Assembly (NCBI RefSeq): GCF_003367245.1
Contig: NZ_QRGR01000020.1
Location: 62,001 to 126,000 of the forward strand
Length of the DNA stretch: 64,000 bases
Reading direction: 5' to 3'
Source: Pontibacter diazotrophicus
GTDB taxonomy: Bacteria; Bacteroidota; Bacteroidia; Cytophagales; Hymenobacteraceae
The notes beneath the pieces were generated by a model. The model did no database searches and was not told where the DNA came from. It was given only the letters and a program-made list of their open reading frames with translations. The number at the start of each line of letters is the position of its first letter. Position 1 is the first letter of the stretch. A program made the translations under genes and the position numbers. Positions 34,279-43,157 of this stretch are shown here, one piece after another.

Positions 34279-34848
34279 ATGAAAAAAACTGTACTAACTG
34301 TATTATCCGCCACCGCCCTCTTCTTTACCACCGCCTGCTCCCCCGACGATAGCATAGAACAGGCAACAGAGCAGAGTGTGCAGCAGTTTGAGGCAGCGGG
34401 TGTGGAAGGCATGCGAAACGATGCCTTGTTTGTCGCAGAGGCTGCAAGCGCCAGTTTGCTGGAGATGCAACTCGGAGAGGCGGCACTAGATGCGGCTGTA
34501 AGCCCTGAAGTGCGGGAACTGGCCCAGGAAATGATGCAAGCCAATCAGCAAATGCTAAACGAGCTGCAACAGATAGCCAGCCAGAGCAACTTTGTGCTGC
34601 CCACTACACTGGGGTCCAGGCATCATGACATATACCAGGAAATAACCGCCAAAACAGGTATTGCTTTTGACCTGGCTTATGTAAACCGCCTAAGCGATGA
34701 GCAGGAGGAGATCATAGAACGCTACGAAGATATAGCGGAAAACGGGCAGGCAATGGAGCTAAAGCAGTATGCCTCTAAGCAACTGCCCCTGCTGCGGCGG
34801 CACCAGCAGTTGGTGGAAGAGTTGGAGGAAAAAATTAAGAATGCATAA
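34279..34848 (+). CDS. DUF4142 lipoprotein B
   Basis: 189 residues. The lipobox is TTAC (Cys20). Its DUF4142 domain (about 48-180) aligns with the preceding gene: FVAEAASASLLEMQLGEAALDAAVSPEVRELAQEMMQANQQ, then YEDIAENGQAMELKQYASKQLPLLRRHQQLVEEL. The copies are diverged, so the duplication is old or the two were recruited separately. It lies 87 bases downstream, without a hairpin between, so cotranscription is likely. It ends at a terminator shared with uvrA. Confidence 0.88.
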   Translation: MKKTVLTVLSATALFFTTACSPDDSIEQATEQSVQQFEAAGVEGMRNDALFVAEAASASLLEMQLGEAALDAAVSPEVRELAQEMMQANQQMLNELQQIASQSNFVLPTTLGSRHHDIYQEITAKTGIAFDLAYVNRLSDEQEEIIERYEDIAENGQAMELKQYASKQLPLLRRHQQLVEELEEKIKNA

Positions 34849-34884
34849 AAAAAGGAGCGGCTATTAAATAACCGCTCCTTTTTT
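34848..34884. terminator. Bidirectional terminator (DUF4142 / uvrA)
   Basis: AAAAAAGGAGCGG / CCGCTCCTTTTTT stem of 13 bases. It begins at the stop codon of the DUF4142 gene, and A/T runs flank both sides. Confidence 0.88.
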
Positions 34885-34900
34885 AAAGTATGTTGATAAC

Positions 34901-37816
34901 TTAGCTTGCATCGCTGCTTTCACGGTAGTGGCTCGTCTCCAGCTCTTCCTTCAGGAACTTGGAGGTATAGCCTTTGCCTGCGGCCACTACTTCCTCCGGT
35001 GTGCCTGTGGCCACAATGGTACCACCTGCTTCACCACCTTCCGGACCGATGTCGATGATATGGTCGGCTACTTTGATCAGGTCGAGGTTGTGCTCGATAA
35101 TGAGCACGGTATTGCCCTTGTTCGTGAGTTTGTGCAGCACATCCGACAGGTGCTCGATGTCCTGGAAATGCAGTCCTGTAGTAGGCTCATCCAGAATATA
35201 AAGTGTCTGGCCTGTATCCTTCTTTGATAGTTCTGTCGCCAGTTTCACGCGTTGTGCCTCACCGCCTGACAAGGTTGTTGCCTGCTGGCCTAAAGTAATA
35301 TAGCCCAGGCCCACTTCATTCAGCGTCTGTATTCTGCGCAGGATGCGTGGCTGGCTATCAAAAAAGACTACGGCCTGCTCCACCGTCATGTCCAGTACAT
35401 CTGTGATAGATTTGCCTTTGAAGCGCACTTCCAGTGTTTCACGATTGTAGCGCTTGCCTTTGCAGACCTCGCAGGGCACATATACATCCGGCAGGAAGTT
35501 CATCTCGATGGTGCGCATTCCAGCGCCTTCACAGGCCTCGCAGCGCCCGCCTTTCACGTTAAAGGAGAAGCGGCCAGGGGAGTAGCCCCTTATCTTCGCC
35601 TCCGGCAGCTGCGCAAACAATGTTCTGATATCGGTGAAGACACCGGTATAAGTGGCAGGGTTGGAGCGCGGCGTGCGGCCAATCGGTGACTGGTCTACCT
35701 CAATTACTTTATCGATGTGCTCCAGGCCTTCTATCTTTTTGTATGACAGCGGATCCCGCTTCGCCCTAAAGAAGTGCGTGTTCAGAATAGGGTACAGCGT
35801 GTCGTGGATCAGCGAGGACTTGCCACTACCTGACACACCCGTTACGCAAATCATTTTGCCCAGAGGCAGCTCCAGCGTTACGTTTTTCAGGTTATGGCCT
35901 GTAGCACCAATCAGGCGCAGTTTCTGTCCGGTTCCCGGGCGTTTCTTCCGCATCACAGAGATGCCGCGGCGATTGCTCAGGAAGTCGGCGGTGGTGGTAC
36001 CTGCCTGCAGCATCTGTGCTGGCGTACCGGCAGTTACCACCTGGCCACCATGTATACCGGCGCCAGGGCCGATATCCACCACATAATCCGCCTGCATGAT
36101 CATGTCTTTGTCGTGCTCCACTACAATAATGGAGTTGCCTAAATCGCGCAGGTCTTTCAGGGCATTAATAAGGCGCTCGTTGTCGCGCTGGTGCAGGCCT
36201 ATGCTTGGCTCATCCATAATATAAAGCACTCCCACCAGCTGGGTACCAATCTGCGTAGCCAAACGGATGCGCTGGCTTTCGCCACCAGACAGCGTACGCA
36301 CCGGGCGGTGCAGGCTCAGGTACTCCAGGCCTACATCCAGCAGGAAACCAATGCGCTTCCGGATCTCTTTCAGCAGTTCCCGTGCAATCACGTTCTGGCG
36401 CTCACTCAGCCTGTCTTCCAGGCCCTCGAACCACGAGGCCAGCTTGTTGATATCCAGCACCGACAGCTCTCCGATGTTTTTGCCGTCTATCTTAAAGTGC
36501 AGCGATTCTTTCTTCAGGCGATAGCCGCTGCACTCCGGGCAAACGGAGGTCTGGGTAAAGTCTTCAATCCAGGAGCGGATGTTGTCGGAATCTGACTCCA
36601 TCTGACCTTTCAGGAAGTTAATGATGCCCTCAAACTCTACAATATAATTGCCCTTCTTGGTGCTTACCTCCAGATCCTCCTCCAGGCCATACATCAGGAT
36701 GTGCAGCAGGTCTTCCGGCAGGTCTTTGATGGGTGTCGCCACAGAAGCCTTAAAATGCTTGAACAACGCTTCAATCTGCTTGAAAATCCAGATATCGCGG
36801 TACTCGCCAAGCGGGGCGATACCTCCCCGGCGGATGCTCAGGCTCTTGTCCGGAATCACCGTTTCCTCGGTTATCTCCTGTATCTCCCCCAAGCCATTGC
36901 AGACAGGGCAGGCACCATAAGGAGAGTTGAAGGAGAAGCTGTTCGGAGCAGGGTCATCGTAGGCAATACCAGTGGCAGGGTCCATCAGGTGGCGCGAGTA
37001 GAAGTGTGTCTGGTTTGTGTCAGCGTCCAGAATCAGCACGGTGCCCTTGCCATGCGTCAGGGCATTCTGTATGGAGCCGGACAGGCGGAAACGGTCTTCC
37101 TCCTTCACTACAATCTTATCCACCACAATCTCGATATCGTGGATTTTGTAGCGGTCTACCTGCATCTTCGGCGTAATCTCCACCAGTTCGCCATCTATGC
37201 GGGCCCGTATAAAGCCCATCTTGCGGATCTGCTGGAACAGTTCACGGTAATGGCCCTTGCGGCCTTTCACCACCGGTGCAAGTACAATGACGCGTTTTTC
37301 GCTAAAATTCTCCAGGATGTGGTTTACAATCTGGTCATCGCTCTGGCGCACCATCTTATCGCCGCTCACATAACTAAAAGCCTCTGCGGTACGCGCCCAA
37401 AGCAGGCGCATAAAATCGTAGATTTCAGTGATGGTGCCCACTGTGGAGCGAGGATTACGGCTCGTTGTCTTCTGCTCAATAGAGATGACCGGCGAGAGGC
37501 CCTCTATCTTGTCTACATCCGGGCGTTCCAGCCCACCCATAAACGAGCGGGCGTAGGCCGAGAAGGTTTCCATGTAGCGGCGCTGCCCTTCTGCGTAAAT
37601 TGTGTCGAAGGCCAGCGATGATTTACCTGAGCCACTGATGCCGGTAAACACCACCAGTTTGTAGCGCGGCAGCTTGATGGAAATGTTTTTCAGGTTATGT
37701 TCGCGGGCACCGTATACTTCTATCTGTTGCGCTTCCCCGGCCATGGCAGGCGCGGTGGTGGCAGTGTTAGGTGCAGTGGTGCCAGTAGTTATTTGTTGCT
37801 CTGGGTTGAAAGCCAT
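34901..37816 (-). CDS. uvrA: Excinuclease ABC subunit A
   Basis: 971 residues; damage-recognition ATPase of nucleotide excision repair. Two ABC modules: Walker A GISGSGKSS (59-67) and GVSGSGKSS in the second half; signatures LSGGESQRIRLA and LSGGEAQRVKLA; Walker B VLYIMDEPSIGLH and LYILDEPTTGLH. The second zinc finger is complete (CEAC ... CEVC). The first insertion has CPVC and CPEC cysteines. A Thr/Ala-rich 24-residue N-terminal extension precedes a second possible start at Met25. No uvrB or uvrC gene is nearby. Confidence 0.97.
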   Translation of the reverse strand: MAFNPEQQITTGTTAPNTATTAPAMAGEAQQIEVYGAREHNLKNISIKLPRYKLVVFTGISGSGKSSLAFDTIYAEGQRRYMETFSAYARSFMGGLERPDVDKIEGLSPVISIEQKTTSRNPRSTVGTITEIYDFMRLLWARTAEAFSYVSGDKMVRQSDDQIVNHILENFSEKRVIVLAPVVKGRKGHYRELFQQIRKMGFIRARIDGELVEITPKMQVDRYKIHDIEIVVDKIVVKEEDRFRLSGSIQNALTHGKGTVLILDADTNQTHFYSRHLMDPATGIAYDDPAPNSFSFNSPYGACPVCNGLGEIQEITEETVIPDKSLSIRRGGIAPLGEYRDIWIFKQIEALFKHFKASVATPIKDLPEDLLHILMYGLEEDLEVSTKKGNYIVEFEGIINFLKGQMESDSDNIRSWIEDFTQTSVCPECSGYRLKKESLHFKIDGKNIGELSVLDINKLASWFEGLEDRLSERQNVIARELLKEIRKRIGFLLDVGLEYLSLHRPVRTLSGGESQRIRLATQIGTQLVGVLYIMDEPSIGLHQRDNERLINALKDLRDLGNSIIVVEHDKDMIMQADYVVDIGPGAGIHGGQVVTAGTPAQMLQAGTTTADFLSNRRGISVMRKKRPGTGQKLRLIGATGHNLKNVTLELPLGKMICVTGVSGSGKSSLIHDTLYPILNTHFFRAKRDPLSYKKIEGLEHIDKVIEVDQSPIGRTPRSNPATYTGVFTDIRTLFAQLPEAKIRGYSPGRFSFNVKGGRCEACEGAGMRTIEMNFLPDVYVPCEVCKGKRYNRETLEVRFKGKSITDVLDMTVEQAVVFFDSQPRILRRIQTLNEVGLGYITLGQQATTLSGGEAQRVKLATELSKKDTGQTLYILDEPTTGLHFQDIEHLSDVLHKLTNKGNTVLIIEHNLDLIKVADHIIDIGPEGGEAGGTIVATGTPEEVVAAGKGYTSKFLKEELETSHYRESSDAS

Positions 37817-37840
37817 TCAGCGTGTGTAATTTTTAAATAG

Positions 37841-37848
37841 CAAAGGTA
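37841..37848 (-). promoter_or_regulatory. Bacteroidota -7 box TACCTTTG of uvrA
   Basis: On the minus strand, 24 bases before the uvrA ATG. No LexA-like operator was recognised next to it. Confidence 0.5.
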
Positions 37849-37975
37849 CGTAATCTCAGGCTTCTGCAGCAGCAAAATCCTAACCCTTCTTAACAGAAAT
37901 CAGTAGCAATTGGTTTAGAGGCGGTGCGTTTTATAGTGTTAAGAAAGAGATTTGGCGAGGCAGAATATTGCGCTG

Positions 37976-38374
37976 CTAAGGCGATACATTTTGTGGGGCT
38001 GGCTCTTCCTGCTCGGCCACCTCGGCATGTGCCGTGCTGGTAGGGGCATAGGCGTACGTGTGTTGTGCCACCTCCCGCCTCTTTTTGGAAAATCTGGAAT
38101 AACCAAAAATAGTTATCCCTAACCCGATAGGAATAAAGGCAAGTCCTACTCCAATATAAAAAGGGTCATCCTCAAAAACTTTAATGAAGGTAAGCCCCGC
38201 CAGCACCATCGCCGTGCCCGTGCGCATATAAGACAGGAAAGTTCGCTCATTCGCCAGTTTCGTACGCTCCATGGCCAGCTTGTCCCGCATTTCCAGGTTT
38301 TGCTTTTCCTGTACTTTTAGCCTCTTCTTTATCTTTTTCTTTGCTCTTCCGAGAAGCAGTGATCTTATACTCAT
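37976..38374 (-). CDS. DUF202 family membrane protein
   Basis: 132 residues from the ATG at 38374 (MSIRSLLLGRAKKKIKKRLK); an upstream in-frame ATG at 38413 would add 13 residues. A basic, helical N-terminus (about 9-40) leads into the DUF202 motif LANERTFLSYMRTGTAMVLAGLTF, then two membrane segments (about 47-63 and 72-90). A Pro/Ala/Glu-rich tail closes the protein. DUF202 (YidH-type) proteins are small inner-membrane proteins without a firm function. Confidence 0.8.
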   Translation of the reverse strand: MSIRSLLLGRAKKKIKKRLKVQEKQNLEMRDKLAMERTKLANERTFLSYMRTGTAMVLAGLTFIKVFEDDPFYIGVGLAFIPIGLGITIFGYSRFSKKRREVAQHTYAYAPTSTAHAEVAEQEEPAPQNVSP

Positions 38375-38489
38375 GCAGAAGTGTACGAAAGGAGGCGGGG
38401 AAGGGTAAAGCATCTTTTTGCCTACATCGGGCTTTGTTTTTCTGTCAACTTACACGAAGTCTGCAACTCAACCGGATGCCACACATAAG

Positions 38490-38549
38490 TAGCGCACCAT
38501 ACACCAGTAGCAGGCATCTTAAGTCGTGCTACTGGTGTATGGTGCGCTA
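38490..38549. repeat. 23-bp perfect inverted repeat with 14-base loop
   Basis: TAGCGCACCATACACCAGTAGCA (arms 38490-38512 and 38527-38549) is exactly self-complementary across a loop GGCATCTTAAGTCG. It lies 21 bases beyond the amylase stop, with no T-run on the exit side. It may be a transcript-end hairpin or a repeat unit. Confidence 0.8.
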
Positions 38550-38569
38550 AAATATTCAGCTAAATTTCC

Positions 38570-39943
38570 TTACTGCACCTGTAATATTCTGGCCCAGCAT
38601 GCCGGCACTTCGTCTATTTGCACCTGTCCGTTCCGAACGCTGAACTGTTGTTGCGGCTCCAGCAGGTCAACCAGTGTGCGCCCATCAGGCTCCTCCACCT
38701 TTAGAGAAAGATTGACTGGCGTACTGGCAGCGTTCACTATTACTATGAGATGTTCTTCTTTCGTGCGCCGGGCAAAGGCAAGTTGCTCGTGCGCGACGTG
38801 CACCTGCTTATAGCTACCATACTTCAAGGCTGCATGCTTTTTACGAATGCCGGCTAAACGACTGATGGTATCTGCCAATGCCGGGTGAGGCTTCTGCTCC
38901 AGTGCTTCCGGCTGGAGCAGCTTCGGGCGCAGTGGCGCATCACTGTCAGGCAGCTTGGTGCCGCTGATTCCCCATTCGCTGCCATAGTAAATAGAGGGTA
39001 CGCCGGGCATGGTAAAGAGCAGGATATGGAGCGGGTAGAGGTGCGTTGGGTTCTGTAGGGTGCTGGCAATCCGGTTTACGTCGTGGTTATCGGCAAAGGA
39101 GTAAAGCGGTAGATTTTTATAAATGCCCTGCTCTCCAAACAGCCGGTTGAGCGAGTGCGCCAGTTCAAAGTAGTTCTTATCGTTGTGGCTGGAGAAAAGG
39201 CCTTTGTAGCACTCGTAATTGGTGGTGGAGTCGAGCATCTCCGGGTTTGCCCAGCGGCGGTAATCCCCGTGTATCACTTCGCCTAAGAGCCAGAAATCGG
39301 CCTGCAGCCCATGGCAGAAGCCAGCCAGGTCGCGGAGGAAGGTGAGGTCCATCACGTCAGCGGCATCCAGGCGCAGGCCGTCTATTTCAAACTCATCCTT
39401 CCACATTTGTATGGCAGAGAAGAGGTGGGCACGGACGTCCGGATGATCGAGGTTCAGTTTGACCAGGATATGGTGTCCGTTCCAACCCTCGTAAGCAAAG
39501 GCATCGCCGTAGGGGCTGCTCCGGCTAAAGTCTACGCCAGCGAACCAATCGCGGTACGGAGAGTTTTCACCATTGGCCAGCAGGTCACGGAAAGCCCAGA
39601 AGTCGCGGCCCACGTGGTTGAACACCCCATCCAGAATTACCTTGATGCCATTGGCGTGCAATTGTACGATAAGTTCTTTTAGCGTGTCATTTGTTCCCAA
39701 CCTGCAGTCGACGGTGAAGTAATCGGCGGTATCATAACCATGTGTGCCGGACTCGAATACAGGCCCGAGGTAAAGTGCGTTGCAGCCTAAGTTTTTTATG
39801 TGTGAAATCCAGTTATGGACGGCTTCTAATCGTGGCGCTGCCGGAGATGCGAAGTCATTATGAGAAGGGGCTCCACACAGGCCCAGTGGGTAGATATGGT
39901 AGAAGATGGCTTCTGAAGCCCATGAGGCTGCTATATGTTTCAT
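38570..39943 (-). CDS. GH13 alpha-amylase-family glycosidase (neopullulanase-like)
   Basis: 457 residues, no signal peptide. The four GH13 regions are visible: DGVFNH (105-110), GLRLDAAD (189-196) with nucleophile Asp193, LLGEVIHG (219-226) with acid/base Glu222, and FADNHD (283-288) with Asp288. The order and the short C-terminal domain fit a cytosolic enzyme acting on maltodextrins or cyclodextrins. A TetR-type repressor gene lies directly upstream in the same direction, and a palindrome plus promoter sit in the 72-base gap, so expression is probably derepressed by a small ligand. Confidence 0.93.
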   Translation of the reverse strand: MKHIAASWASEAIFYHIYPLGLCGAPSHNDFASPAAPRLEAVHNWISHIKNLGCNALYLGPVFESGTHGYDTADYFTVDCRLGTNDTLKELIVQLHANGIKVILDGVFNHVGRDFWAFRDLLANGENSPYRDWFAGVDFSRSSPYGDAFAYEGWNGHHILVKLNLDHPDVRAHLFSAIQMWKDEFEIDGLRLDAADVMDLTFLRDLAGFCHGLQADFWLLGEVIHGDYRRWANPEMLDSTTNYECYKGLFSSHNDKNYFELAHSLNRLFGEQGIYKNLPLYSFADNHDVNRIASTLQNPTHLYPLHILLFTMPGVPSIYYGSEWGISGTKLPDSDAPLRPKLLQPEALEQKPHPALADTISRLAGIRKKHAALKYGSYKQVHVAHEQLAFARRTKEEHLIVIVNAASTPVNLSLKVEEPDGRTLVDLLEPQQQFSVRNGQVQIDEVPACWARILQVQ

Positions 39944-39967
39944 TATTACGTTCTATTTTGATTGTAC

Positions 39968-39990
39968 ATACCGTTCGGTATACAAAGGTA
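39968..39990 (-). promoter_or_regulatory. TetR-type operator overlapping the amylase promoter
   Basis: ATACCG-TT-CGGTAT (39968-39981) is a 14-base palindrome of the ACCGnnCGGT type bound by many TetR regulators. It begins one base downstream (minus strand) of the -7 box TACCTTTG (39990-39983), so a bound repressor would cover the transcription start. Confidence 0.6.
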
Positions 39991-40015
39991 GAAAATAAAA
40001 GTGACTCTGTAAAAT

Positions 40016-40585
40016 TCAGGAGTAAATTCCATAAGAAAACTGCTGCAGCGCCTTCTTCACTGTCTCTGCGTTTAGCTCCACCTGGTGGTGGCTTGCCTGT
40101 ACCACGTACGTGTTAATCATACCCAGGAAAGTGGCTGCATATACCTGGTGGCGGTCCCGCATGTTGCCGTGGTTTTTCGCCGCCTGCTGAAACAAAGTCT
40201 CCAACAGTTGGTGCTGCTCCCGGATGGCAGGTGTGATGACCTGTGAGGCTTCGCTTTCAGGGTTGCCATACCAGGCGGCAAGGTGCATCTGGTAGAGGGT
40301 AGGCTCGCGCATGGCAAACTGAAAATAGCTCTCCACCACACGCTGCAGTGTCAGTGGCAGGTCCCCGTTGTAGGTTGCGGCCTCTTTTATTCTCGCCAGA
40401 AAAGGAGTGAACTGTTCCTGCATGAGCGCCTCCAGCACGCCGCGCTTGCTGCCGAAGTAGTGGTAAAGCGTTGGCTTCTTAATGCCTGCGGCTTCCACTA
40501 TCTGCTGCACCCCCACGGCATCGTATCCTTTGGCGGCAAACAGGCTGAGGGAGCAATCTAATATAGTGGCGCGGTTATCAGACAT
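40016..40585 (-). CDS. TetR/AcrR-family transcriptional regulator
   Basis: 189 residues. The N-terminal helix-turn-helix (about 8-52) reads ILDCSLSLFAAKGYDAVGVQQIVEA then GIKKPTLYHYFGSKRGVL, the TetR signature. The C-terminal ligand domain begins near residue 60. It sits 72 bases upstream of the GH13 gene in the same orientation; the intervening palindrome is the best candidate target. Its inducer is unknown. Confidence 0.92.
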   Translation of the reverse strand: MSDNRATILDCSLSLFAAKGYDAVGVQQIVEAAGIKKPTLYHYFGSKRGVLEALMQEQFTPFLARIKEAATYNGDLPLTLQRVVESYFQFAMREPTLYQMHLAAWYGNPESEASQVITPAIREQHQLLETLFQQAAKNHGNMRDRHQVYAATFLGMINTYVVQASHHQVELNAETVKKALQQFSYGIYS

Positions 40586-40657
40586 CAGGAGGGTTTAATG
40601 TATTTGTACCCGAAGGTGGGTGTAGCAAAAATAAGGTAATTTCGGATCTTTTCCTCT

Positions 40658-40700
40658 AAAACAGAAAAGCAGACCCTGATAGGGCCTGCTTTTCTGTTTT
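40658..40700 (-). terminator. Terminator of the LOG-family gene
   Basis: 15-base perfect stem AAAACAGAAAAGCAG / CTGCTTTTCTGTTTT. On the minus strand it ends with TTTT. Confidence 0.8.
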
Positions 40701-40725
40701 AAGTATACCGAAATAGTGTATCGCG

Positions 40726-41589
40726 TTAGAAGTTTGGAGACAGCAGGTATTGGCTGTAGAAGTCGTCGATGATCTTAACAGCTTCAGAGGCGTCATCCAC
40801 AATATGCACCAATTCCATGTCCTCGGGGCTGATGTTGTTTTCCACCTTCAGCATCACATTTTCCACCCATTCCATCAGGCCTCCCCAGAAAGAGCGGCCC
40901 ACCAATACAATCGGGAAGGCACCAATTTTTCTTGTCTGAATGAGCGTGATCGCCTCAAACAGCTCATCCAGTGTTCCGAAACCGCCTGGCATCACGATAA
41001 AACCCTGCGCATACTTTACGAACATGACTTTGCGCACAAAGAAATAGTCGAAGTTGATGAGCTTATCAGAGTCGATATAAATGTTGTTAAACTGCTCGAA
41101 CGGCAGCTGGATATTAAGACCAACAGACTTGCCACCCTCAGAGTGAGCGCCTTTGTTACCAGCCTCCATAATGCCCGGGCCACCACCCGTAATCACTCCA
41201 TAGCCGTGGCGCACCAGCTTAGCGGCAATTTCCTCTGCCATCTGGTAATACTTGTGCGTGTTTTTAGTGCGGGCCGAACCGAAAATCGAAACGCAGGGGC
41301 CTATTTTAGCCAGCTTCTCAAAGCCCTCCACAAATTCAGACATTACTTTAAATATCTGCCAGGAGTCGGCGATTTTTATCTCGTTCCAGTCTTTGTCAAC
41401 AAAAGCCTGGCGTATTCTTTTATCCTCATCAGAGGCAGGCGCCGCAGTAGACTCGCCACTTTCGCGCAAATCACTTACTGAACGTGCTTTGTTTTCGTTT
41501 ACATCAGGTTTTAGAATCGTCTGTCCACTTCCCGTGTTCACGGTTTCCTCCTGCAGTTTTGTTTTACTCGTCTTTCTAAGTTTCGTCAT
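40726..41589 (-). CDS. LOG-family (TIGR00730) nucleotide phosphoribohydrolase-like protein
   Basis: 287 residues. A charged N-terminal extension (about 1-75) precedes the Rossmann-like LOG domain with GSARTKNTHKYYQMAEEIA, GGGPGIMEAGNKGAHSEGG and the PGGFGTLDELFEAITLIQT motif containing the catalytic Arg/Glu neighbourhood. Proteins of this family release ribose 5-phosphate from nucleotide monophosphates (in plants activating cytokinins); bacterial substrates are often AMP. It is transcribed alone. Confidence 0.9.
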   Translation of the reverse strand: MTKLRKTSKTKLQEETVNTGSGQTILKPDVNENKARSVSDLRESGESTAAPASDEDKRIRQAFVDKDWNEIKIADSWQIFKVMSEFVEGFEKLAKIGPCVSIFGSARTKNTHKYYQMAEEIAAKLVRHGYGVITGGGPGIMEAGNKGAHSEGGKSVGLNIQLPFEQFNNIYIDSDKLINFDYFFVRKVMFVKYAQGFIVMPGGFGTLDELFEAITLIQTRKIGAFPIVLVGRSFWGGLMEWVENVMLKVENNISPEDMELVHIVDDASEAVKIIDDFYSQYLLSPNF

Positions 41590-41715
41590 AATTTATACAT
41601 CTTCATCAGGAGCTAATGCTCCCCAGCACCTTTATAGCAGGCGCGTTTCGTATCAAAAATTCTTATACGGCCTGCAGCATTGTGAGGAGAACTACAGTAG
41701 CCTGGTAATTTTGGT

Positions 41716-42966
41716 TTATTTGGATCGGATGGCAATAACAGGGTCCAGGTTAGAGGCCAGAACAGCTGGAATGATACCTGAGAGCATCCCTATCACGGCC
41801 GATACGCCAAGCCCCAGTATAATGTTGCTTGCTGAAAGTCCTACCGCCATCATGTCCTGCGGAATAAGCGTGAGCAGGAACACCAGCAGGATGCCGGCAG
41901 CGCCGCCTAACACACTCAGGAACACCGACTCAAACAAGAACTGAAACAGGATGAAATAGTTTTTGGCACCCAGTGACTTTTGTATCCCGATGATATTGGT
42001 CCGCTCTTTTACTGATACGAACATGATGTTGGCAATGCCGAACCCTCCTACAAGTATAGCGAAGCCTCCTATTACCCATCCGGCTAAACCTACCACCTCA
42101 AAAAAACCGCTGATAGCCTGTGTGGCCATTTCAGGGCGGTTCATAGCAAAACTGTCCTCATCGCGGGGCCGCAGGCCGCGTATCGTGCGCATGATGCCGC
42201 GCGTCTCATACTCCAGTTCCAGTAGTCCGGGGTCATCCTCTCGGCCTTTTACCACAATAGTAGAACCTACGCCGTTGGGCCCGGTGGCGAACATTTTGCT
42301 ATACGCCATATACGGCATCATGCCCATCTGGTCGAATGGCGGTCCGCCAAACAAGCTTTCTCCCTGCTTCTCGAAGACCCCGATAATGCTAAACCGCTGG
42401 CCGCCTACTTTAATCTGCTGCCCTATTGGTTCCTGCCTGGGGAAGAGCGTTTCGGCTACTTCGCTTCCGATAATGATGACGTTCCGGCCCGCGTCTACCT
42501 CCTGTGGTATAAAATAGCGGCCTCTCTCAACAGGCACCTCCATCACATTATTAAACTGGTAAGATACACCCATCAAAGTGGCATCGCTGAAGCTGTTGTT
42601 GCCACTCTTAAAGGTATTGCTTCCCCTGTCAGAGAAGATGGCGATACCATCATCCATGGTGAGGCGCCGCTCCAGCTGGCGAAATTCCCGGATGGTAGGC
42701 TCCGGACGCTGAAAATATTTCCACCAGGGATATCCCCCCCCTCCGAAAGCCCATGGCCATTTCTGAACATAGATAACTTTTTCACCTATAAAGCTCATAC
42801 TATCCCGTACGTTACGCTCCAGTGAGTCTACCAGCGTAAACACAGAGATAATGGCGAAGATACCGATGGTTACCCCCAGCAGGGAAAGAAAAGTGCGCAG
42901 CATGTTTGCCCGAAGCGCCTGCCACGCAAACCGAAAGCTTTCTGCTACAAGGCGGATGTATATCAT
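41716..42966 (-). CDS. MacB/FtsX-type ABC transporter permease
   Basis: 416 residues. An N-terminal membrane segment (about 23-45, LRTFLSLLGVTIGIFAIISVF) is followed by a MacB_PCD periplasmic domain (about 50-275, with IIGSEVAETLFPRQEPIGQQI and FSIIGVFEKQG). Three C-terminal FtsX helices follow (about 290-410, with GIQKSLGAKNYFILFQFLFESVFLSVLGG). It belongs to lipoprotein or efflux-type tripartite systems. No cognate ATPase adjoins it; the ATPase at 45169 is of another type. Confidence 0.92.
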   Translation of the reverse strand: MIYIRLVAESFRFAWQALRANMLRTFLSLLGVTIGIFAIISVFTLVDSLERNVRDSMSFIGEKVIYVQKWPWAFGGGGYPWWKYFQRPEPTIREFRQLERRLTMDDGIAIFSDRGSNTFKSGNNSFSDATLMGVSYQFNNVMEVPVERGRYFIPQEVDAGRNVIIIGSEVAETLFPRQEPIGQQIKVGGQRFSIIGVFEKQGESLFGGPPFDQMGMMPYMAYSKMFATGPNGVGSTIVVKGREDDPGLLELEYETRGIMRTIRGLRPRDEDSFAMNRPEMATQAISGFFEVVGLAGWVIGGFAILVGGFGIANIMFVSVKERTNIIGIQKSLGAKNYFILFQFLFESVFLSVLGGAAGILLVFLLTLIPQDMMAVGLSASNIILGLGVSAVIGMLSGIIPAVLASNLDPVIAIRSK

Positions 42967-43040
42967 AGTTTTTTTCTAAGTCAGGTTATAAAGGGTCTAA
43001 GTAATTTCCTTAAAAGTAATAAATATTCGGCCAAACTGAG

Positions 43041-43048
43041 TAAATTTG
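43041..43048 (+). promoter_or_regulatory. Bacteroidota -7 box TAAATTTG of queA
   Basis: Exact TAnnTTTG match 109 bases before the queA ATG in an otherwise empty 190-base divergent gap. Confidence 0.45.
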
Positions 43049-43157
43049 CGGCTTGATTTTTTGGTTTCTACAGAACGGGTATATATGAACCCCTATGGGT
43101 GGTTTAACTGTTAACGTATCAGAAGCAGAACACATTAAATACCGTAATATTTAATAT

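Noticed and set aside
36701..37621. 306-codon open frame on the plus strand
   Set aside because: It lies wholly antisense to uvrA, shows no coherent domain, and results from GC-rich codon bias of the real gene.
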